In this document: positions 57,570 through 64,000 of the stretch, in pieces
Numbering within the stretch: position 1 is the stretch's first letter
How the letters are laid out: each line of letters begins with the position of its first letter
Origin: Heliocidaris tuberculata
Taxonomy: Eukaryota; Echinodermata; Echinoidea; Camarodonta; Echinometridae
Reading direction: 5' to 3'
Length of the DNA: 64,000 nucleotides
Assembly: GCA_025618425.1 (NCBI GenBank)
Contig: CM046845.1
Span: 8,938,083 to 9,002,082, forward strand
Translations under genes and position numbers: made by a program
The notes under the pieces: model-generated
Seen by the model: the letters and a program-made list of their open reading frames with translations, nothing else
The model's database searches: none
Told to the model about the DNA's origin: nothing

Positions 57570-60377
57570 GTAGGTATATCATGTATATTATTTCAACAAT
57601 AACATTATTATGAATGTATAACAATATTTTGAAGTGGTCATAATGTGCACCAGATCCACCTACCGAGGAGATTGAAAAATTTATTGATGCATGCAGTATA
57701 AGACGGTTGTCTTTTTCAAAATGTAAATTCATGCGAATATATGTTTTTATTCAGTATGATCTATCTAGTATCTAGACAAGGTAAACATCGTGTTTTGGAT
57801 GACATGTAAAAAGTCTACGAATGCTTTTTCATTGCAAACATGCGAATATCTTTTATAGTTGATCGAGTGGGCGTGGTCAAATAGAGCGGACAGGGCACGG
57901 CCAAACTTCCAGTGTGTATTGTATTTCATGGCATCAAGATGACAAAATTTGTTTATCGAACGTCCACAGGAGTGTGCACCTTTTAACAAAAGAACATAAT
58001 TTGTCACACGGTATATTCATCATAATGATATTGGAAATATGATTTTCTAATAATAGAGATATGAATAACTTTGGTACACAACATGTTACACATTTTACAT
58101 GTTTAAGTAAACATCATAATAATCGTTTTGTATGAAGATACATCAGCAAAAACACATTAACAATAGTTTTTTTTTTTTTTTTTTTTTAATGTGATTTTCT
58201 TATGCGGCCCTATGTGAATGTATCATGCAAAGTCACTGACCCTATAGCCAGTTCCCGGTTGTGGTGTGGTTTACGTAGCAAGGGGTAGAATATCGGGCTT
58301 ATACACCGCCTATACACGAGAAGGTATTTCAACTTACCATGTGGCAGAGTCCACGAACTTACACGTTCAGGCTAATCTACCATCATTTATTTTCAACGAC
58401 CGACATTTTGTTTTCATGGTAAACTTATATATACATGTTTGGCAAATGGCAGGGAACAGTGTTGCCCTCAAGCCCACCCCCTCCCGGGGTTTGGGGGATG
58501 TAACGCTGCCCCTGCCTTTTCTCCATGACAAGACAGAGGGCTGGAAACAGGGGTGTAGGCCAATAAAGAAGATAATAGAAGAGGTGCATGAGGAAACCCT
58601 TACCTCTCTTATACGGACATTCCAAAGCATGATAACACATTTCTCATCCCTTATGATCAATGAACGTCAGATGAGATGCATTCGTCAATTAAGAATATGA
58701 ATGTTTATCTGACAGGTAAACAAATCGTGTTTTGATTAACAGCAGTAAGTCTGTTTGTTTTGGAGCAGCAGAAGGCTCCTGACGGTCAGTGGCGCAAATC
58801 CATTTTGAAATTCGGGGGGGGGCACACATGATTTAACTTTTGTACCTGTCCGAAATGTCTGAAATTTTTTTCTGACTTATCGCATTAATTTGGCTCTAGT
58901 TTTCCTCCAAATTCTCTGACAAGTAAAAAAAAAAAAAAGAAGAAAAAAAAAAGTTATTCAAACAAAAATGTTGGCGGGGGGGGGGGGGACATGTCCCCTG
59001 TCCCCCTGGATTTGCGCCCATGCTGACAGGCAATTACTCATGTGGCTTACTACAATATAGCTCCCATCAGACAGTAAATTTTCGAGCATCTTCTCTACTT
59101 ATCGTATACATCAAACTCCAAAGCATATTTTGATATCATGAAAATGATCTGAATTAATATGGAATCAGAGAAATTAAGCCCGATTATTAATGGTATACTG
59201 AAACTTGAATTCCTTTCTTTTCTGCATTAATGTGCACAAATCGATTTTTGATGTTGGCAAAATTCAATTCAATTCAGTTCAATTTAAAGACATTTATTTC
59301 CAACTTTTCAATACACAAGTAATAAATGAGCAAAAATAATGTATATGTATTTTTAACCAAAAATATGACAAAATATACATTAATGTGGTACATACATAGT
59401 TGGAGGACACACCTCTAAAAGCAAAAGCTTAAAAATATCATTCTTGAAATTTCTTTTCTTGTTTGAATTTGGCATTGAATCATTCTGTAGAGAATAGTAT
59501 ATTTGGAAGTTTCAAAAGTAAAACAGTTATAATTTCCTACCTCTCCTCGTAGACCCATTTGCTCTTTTATACAAGATGTAGAAATGAGATGCTGTCATAA
59601 AACACTCTGTTTCCTGATTTGAATAGAAGTAGATATAGAAATGACATTTTATTATGATGTCCTTTTCCTTTTTCATGTAAGAACATTTTTTAAAATAATA
59701 TGTAGGCCTATAATGAGATTAAAAGGGAAACAAGAAAATACGCTCGCACATATCGACATACCTGGGATGCCCAAATTGATTTATTCATATATTCAAACCG
59801 ATTTTCAAAACGGAACTTTTTTTTATTACTGAATAAACAATGAGCAACATGACATTTCCCTAGGCAAATATGACATTAGACTGATATTGATCTAAGATAG
59901 TGATCTGGGCTTTTTGTCATGTATAGCAATTTGTGCATTTGACGGTATATAATTATGATCTTGGTAACCTACCACATGCCTTCTAGAGAAATAACTGTTT
60001 ATCGCTAATTAATCAGGTATACCACTAGAAAAAAAAAACAACAACGCATTGTATTTCTAAAGCCCATTTCATTTTTTTTTTAAATCTCTCTCTTTATCTG
60101 TTGGTCTGTCTGTCTCTGTGTCTGTGTCTGTCTCTCTGTCTTTCTGTATTTTGTCCTCTTTCTCTCCTTATAATCTCAGTAACATTTCCCTGCACATTTA
60201 AGTAAACAGTAGTAGCATCTGGCAAAGTCCAAAGTAACATTCATCATGAACATTGAGCTGTCAACAACATAAGTGACTCACAATAATAAGTGACTATTAT
60301 TCTGCAGACAATGAATATGTTGAAATAATTGTAATTCAATTATTATTTTGCTGCTTCCCTGCACCCTCCACCTCTCT

Positions 60378-60408
<31 letters not shown>

Positions 60409-60611
60409 ATTCTGTCACTCTGTCTCCCTATCTATCCATCCTCTCTCTCTCTCTCTCCCTCTCTCTCTCTCTTTCTCTCTCTCCTTTGTATAGCCCCATC
60501 TCTTCAGTGATCTCTGTATAAGATCTCTTTTGATTTATTTTTTTTACGTAGACTGGTAGAGATCGGTGCATTCCCCCTTCCTTCTTCTCCCTGGCCCACT
60601 CCCCCCCCCCC

Positions 60612-60665
<54 letters not shown>

Positions 60666-63574
60666 TTCTTTCTCTCTCTTTCTTTCTCTTAATCTGTAAT
60701 TCCTTTGATAGAGGTAAACATAAGCTTTACCATAACAGGAAATTTTATATCAATTTACCAATACCATGAATAACGAAAGCGTGTATACGGGAAATTGCGG
60801 CAACATTGGTAAGAAAGATACACAAAATTAATCAACCTAATATTTATAGGAAGAAGTAAATTGTTGAAGACAGGAAGATTGATGTTTACGGGTATAAAAT
60901 TGACAGATGGGGTTGAAAACAAATTGTGATAAAGGACCAGGATTGTCAAAATTAATCATAAATAATAGTTGTTTCCATCTGTACAGATCGTTATTGTTAT
61001 TGCAGGAATATGGAAATGTTTCAGCAAATAAAACGAGAGGTTTCACGACGTTATTCTTCAGCAATGTCCGTAAAAGGGGTCGGTATGTATAGGAAGACGG
61101 AAAGACTTACGCTGTCAAAAAAAATTAAAAAGAAGAATGAAGAGGACACAAAAAGGATGGCCATATTGTTTTCTTTTATTTTGAGCGATATTCCAGTAGC
61201 GTGTTTACCCAATTTTGAGCTATATCATACGCGGTTTCCGTCCGTGGTCTACAAGACTTTCCTGGCCTGCCACTCAGTATCAATAACATCCAACATCGTC
61301 GGTATGCGGAGTATGCAGGATGACCTGGGGGTGTCCCTGCTAGATCTAGGTCGGGACTCATAAGAACCTGACTCTTTGATGAGGTTGATGAGGGGATTAG
61401 ATTACAATATTATAATGACTGCTATGTAGATTGATAATAAATCATTTTGGATGATTACGTGAGAGGGGGGGGGAAGGGGGGGGGGGTAATCGTTTTTCCG
61501 AAGATTCATAATTCCGAAACACAAAATTTCCAGGGGGGGGTTCATAATGCCGGAAATGAAATAGGGTTCATAATTCAGAATATTTGTTGCTTTACTCCAA
61601 ATGTTCATAATTCCGAAAGTTCGTTATTCCGTTCATAATTCTGAAAATGGGGGTTCGTATATTTCCGAAAATGAAAAGGGTTAATAATTCCGAAAAGGAA
61701 ATAGTGTTCATAATTCCGAAGGTTCGTAATTCTGAAAAAAAAGTTATAGGGTTCTATTTCATTTATGGAATTACGAACCTTCGGAATTATGAACCTCTGG
61801 CTATAATCGATTTTGGAAATATAATTGTGGCATGCAGACAGGCAAGGTTGTACAATGAATTATTACTGTACGGTAATTCATGTATTTAAGTAGTCTACAT
61901 AACTGAACTTTTCTGAAAGTCCGTTCCTTTGTCTGAATTGAACAAAATTATGCCGTAAGGTTTGTCTTTAAAATTCATTTTTTAATCTATTCATTCACTT
62001 TTAATATGTCCTAGGTTTTTTTTAAGGCAACGTACCATAAATGTTTACAAAATCTCAATTTAGGAAGAAAATAACCTTTCTCCTAAAGTTGGTCCTATTT
62101 CTTCGTCATGTATCATGACTTTATAGGGGCATTGGTATTTTTGAGTGAACGAAATGCGGAGGAGCAAAGTGACTGAGCAGGGAGAGGATGTAATATCATT
62201 TTTCACGTTTCTCCCCCCCCCCCCCACCTCTTTCTTTCTTTCCCTCTCTCCGTTTCACCCCTTTTTCACATTGGAATGGGGCACATGCCCGTCGACCCCC
62301 TATCACTTATTCGTTATTTTTATCATTTTTGATAGAACCCTCAAGAAGAGGAGGATAAGATCGAACGTCCCGTGATCACCGACCAGGACGTTGTCGAGGC
62401 CGGTGAAGGACTCCAAGCCAACCCATTCACCATCTCAGAATCTTTCAACAGACTCGAGGATGGAGATGGTATGTTTCTTTTTTTTCTGTCTGTCTTTCTT
62501 TCTTTCTGTCTGTCTATCTTTTTTACTGGCTTTTTTTCTTTCTTTCTTTCCTTCTTTTTTTTTTTTCTTCTTCCTTTCTTTTCATAATTTACACTCTCAA
62601 GGTCCATGATTCTCTAATGTTTGCACTAAAAGAGTAGCAGATGATAATTTTTCCCCTTTTGTCTTTTTCGTTTTGTTTTCTTTTCTTTTGTTGTTTTTCT
62701 TTTAGTTCATAAAAAAATAGTACAACCAAACTTGAATATTGGAACCTAACAAGAAAACCCAACTTTGTGTTTGCAATGGAACTTCATTGGCATTCCACAT
62801 CGTTATTTTGTATGTAAACGAAGGAGGAGAAAATTGTCATGTTTGTCAAAATTTCTATGTTATGTATATAAATTCAAGTTCCACAGAAGTAACTAAACGC
62901 AATTTTTCCCATCTTACGTTCTTCCTATATACCCAAATATTCAAACAGGAAATGTCATCTTAACTCTTAGTCATTATGCTGGAGAAAAAAAAAGATTGTT
63001 TTCACAATCTATTCAGGCCTAAAATACAACTAAGATCTAAGCATGTTAAAGGATATATTTATCTAATATCTCGCTTAACCTTATGGAATTGCGTCTTCAG
63101 TTTGGGTATGTTTTTTTAATGATTTCATGCCTTTTATATCAGTCGAAGTGATTTGATACAGTGGCGTAGCTACGTGAGAGGGGGTACGGGGCACGTGCCC
63201 CATCAAATGACGAAAAAATGAAAAAGGTTTTGTAAAAACCAGTGTCTGGATACACGCTACGCCACTGCATTCATATTGTATACAGGATTAGACACCTTTT
63301 TGGGGGAAGATAAATCATTTCTTTGGAGCCAGAAGGACATTAACTCATATATACTTTAACGCAGAGTGAACGTCCTTCTAGCTCTCAACAGACGATGGTT
63401 GAAACGTCACCGTCTGATTTATCTTTCTTCCATGCATGCAGCACCCCATATCTTCAGCGGGGGTGCCAAGGGCAGTGAGACAGTCTTCAAGAAGGACGCG
63501 AGAGAAGAACAACCGGTGAAGACACTGAAGAACGTACCACAAGGTCACTGCGTCGGCTGTGGGAAAAAAATCAC
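57510..63574 (+). CDS. Partial gene, N-terminal part of a probable LIM-domain protein
   Basis: Three exons join in phase: 57510-57569, 62336-62468 and 63442-63574, giving about 108 residues that continue past the window. The protein starts MSALGPGRGSALSPMSALNP, then an acidic segment (QEEEDKIERPVITDQDVVEA), a NPFTISESFNRLEDGD stretch and a Lys-rich segment. It ends at VPQGHCVGCGKKIT, where CxxCGKKI resembles the first zinc pair of a LIM domain. The second pair should lie in the next exon, which is not in the window. The specific LIM family is not identifiable and another zinc-knuckle fold is possible. The evidence that it is a real gene is the phase agreement and clean GT..AG borders over three exons. 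Confidence 0.6.
58786..59025. mobile_element. 240 bp repeat with CAGTGGCGCAAATCC ends and inner G tracts
   Basis: The left end TCAGTGGCGCAAATCCA pairs with the right end TGGATTTGCGCCCATGCTGA. G tracts sit inside both (about 58816-58823 and 58976-58989). Confidence 0.75.
59262..59330 (-). mobile_element. Possible LINE 3' tail (minus strand)
   Basis: On the minus strand GGAAATAAATGTCTTTAAAT is followed by TGAACTGAATTGAATTG, a tandem TTGAA-type tail like that at 4150-4175. The extent of the element to the right is not determinable. Confidence 0.35.
61455..61800. mobile_element. Word-repeat element (GTTCATAATTCCGAA family)
   Basis: The word GTTCATAATTCCGAA occurs about ten times directly, in slight variants (TTCGTAATTCTGAA, GTTAATAATTCCGAA), between 61500 and 61740. 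It then occurs inverted at 61765-61797 (TTACGAACC, TTCGGAATTATGAACC). G tracts precede it at 61464-61486. Confidence 0.8.
62336..62468 (+). CDS. LIM-like gene exon 2
   Basis: Acceptor TTTTTGATAG, donor GTATGT. It encodes NPQEEEDKIERPVITDQDVV through NRLEDGD, 44 codons plus one base. Codon use is coding-like and contrasts with the CT-rich flanks. Confidence 0.7.
63159..63267. mobile_element. ~110 bp MITE with CAGTGGCGTAGC ends
   Basis: It starts CAGTGGCGTAGCTACG and ends ACGCTACGCCACTG, 12 bp inverted ends. The interior has GGGGCACGTGCCCC, a 14 bp palindrome. It lies in intron 2 of the LIM-like gene. Confidence 0.85.
63442..63574 (+). CDS. LIM-like gene exon 3
   Basis: Acceptor CATGCATGCAG, donor GTGAGT. 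It encodes APHIFSGGAKGSETVFKKDA, a Glu/Lys-rich segment and VPQGHCVGCGKKI, ending two bases into a Thr codon. Confidence 0.7.
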
Positions 63575-64000
63575 GTGAGTATAATGCACGTCAGACAGAT
63601 TTCATAACTCTCTTTTCTATATCAAGCAGAATTAAAATGGTCCATATTAGTGGATGTCTGATGCCAACAAACAATTCTAATAATCATAATCAGTATTTGT
63701 TTTGTGAAGAAAATGACCAAGACGCAAAAGGTAAAGAAATTATAGTGAGCCAAACACACAAATTCAAATGGAAAAGATAATAAGAAGAAATTCAGTATCT
63801 GTCATTACATTAGATATGATTTGTAGATTAAAAATTAATGTTAGGCCTATACACAAATTCAAATTGAGACAAGATATTATAATTGACATGCTGCATTATC
63901 CCAATCAATAGTAGAGGAAGTCTCATTATTGTCCCTGTGAGCCTTCTCACTGTTTGGATGATATTCATTTTACATAATTTTACTCAGTTTTTAAATTTTT
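63575..64000. other. LIM-like gene intron 3 (start)
   Basis: AT-rich sequence with no further exon recognised before the window ends. Confidence 0.5.

Larger units (their letters stand above)
57570..62335. other. LIM-like gene intron 1
   Basis: 4.8 kb intron. It holds a T tract (58168-58188), the repeats listed at 58786, 59262 and 61455, and CT-rich simple repeats (60360-60490 and, after a C tract at about 60601-60622, 60623-60690). An open frame at 58266-58700 has no recognisable domain. Confidence 0.5.

Noticed and set aside
58266..58700. 144-codon plus-strand open frame
   Set aside because: No recognisable domain, an overlapping minus-strand frame of similar quality, and position inside an intron with G/C-rich repeat sequence.
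61010..61363. 117-codon plus-strand frame in LIM-like intron 1
   Set aside because: No recognisable domain and a competing minus-strand frame; the two flanking exons splice in phase without it.

Overview
This is a eukaryotic window. Its genes are split by phase-consistent introns with GT..AG borders, DNA is AT-rich, microsatellites are common, and interspersed repeats fill most of the sequence. The mixture of foldback elements, tRNA-derived SINEs with (ATT)n tails, many homopolymeric G/C tracts and invertebrate-deuterostome-like proteins suggests a marine deuterostome, most likely a sea urchin. That is an inference from repeat style and gene content; no species marker was seen.

Three genes can be named. 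(1) A complete membrane-dipeptidase gene (renal dipeptidase/DPEP family) lies on the minus strand at 6709-17153. Ten exons join without any phase conflict into 420 aa with all expected zinc ligands. It has an N-terminal membrane anchor and no visible C-terminal GPI signal. Exon 1 and its upstream flank occur again at 4419-4720, so a second copy of the gene (whole or partial) runs off the left edge. (2) A TMEM143-like gene (DUF3754 family) lies on the minus strand at 33885-38844; four exons were found and the first exon is missing. (3) An intronless tartrate-resistant (type 5, purple) acid phosphatase gene lies on the minus strand at 42714-43736, with signal peptide and complete metal-binding motifs. 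A fourth, partial gene on the plus strand (three exons, 57510 to 63574 and onward) ends at a CxxC that looks like the start of a LIM domain. The genes show no obvious functional link.

The rest is largely mobile DNA. From left to right: a 1.9 kb long-inverted-repeat element with another element nested in it (228-2117); several foldback elements inside dipeptidase introns; a 600 bp AAT microsatellite grown from a SINE tail, followed by a 4.4 kb composite terminal-inverted-repeat element (19990-25190) carrying a recurrent GTCACACACGTGAC motif; small word-repeat foldbacks (26985-27209, 61455-61800); a 1 kb TA-flanked element with about 230 bp inverted ends in a TMEM143 intron; a four-copy 147 bp tandem repeat (40085-40672); and a cluster of foldbacks at 49131-52665. 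A SINE at 50430-50620 has a 7SL/Alu-like head joined to a widespread metazoan SINE core.

The most unusual theme is a set of at least five unrelated short elements sharing one design: inverted outer ends enclosing a 10-20 nt word repeated many times in both orientations. It recalls the TU foldback transposons described from sea urchins, but the words differ between families. No CRISPR array, rRNA or convincing functional tRNA gene was seen.
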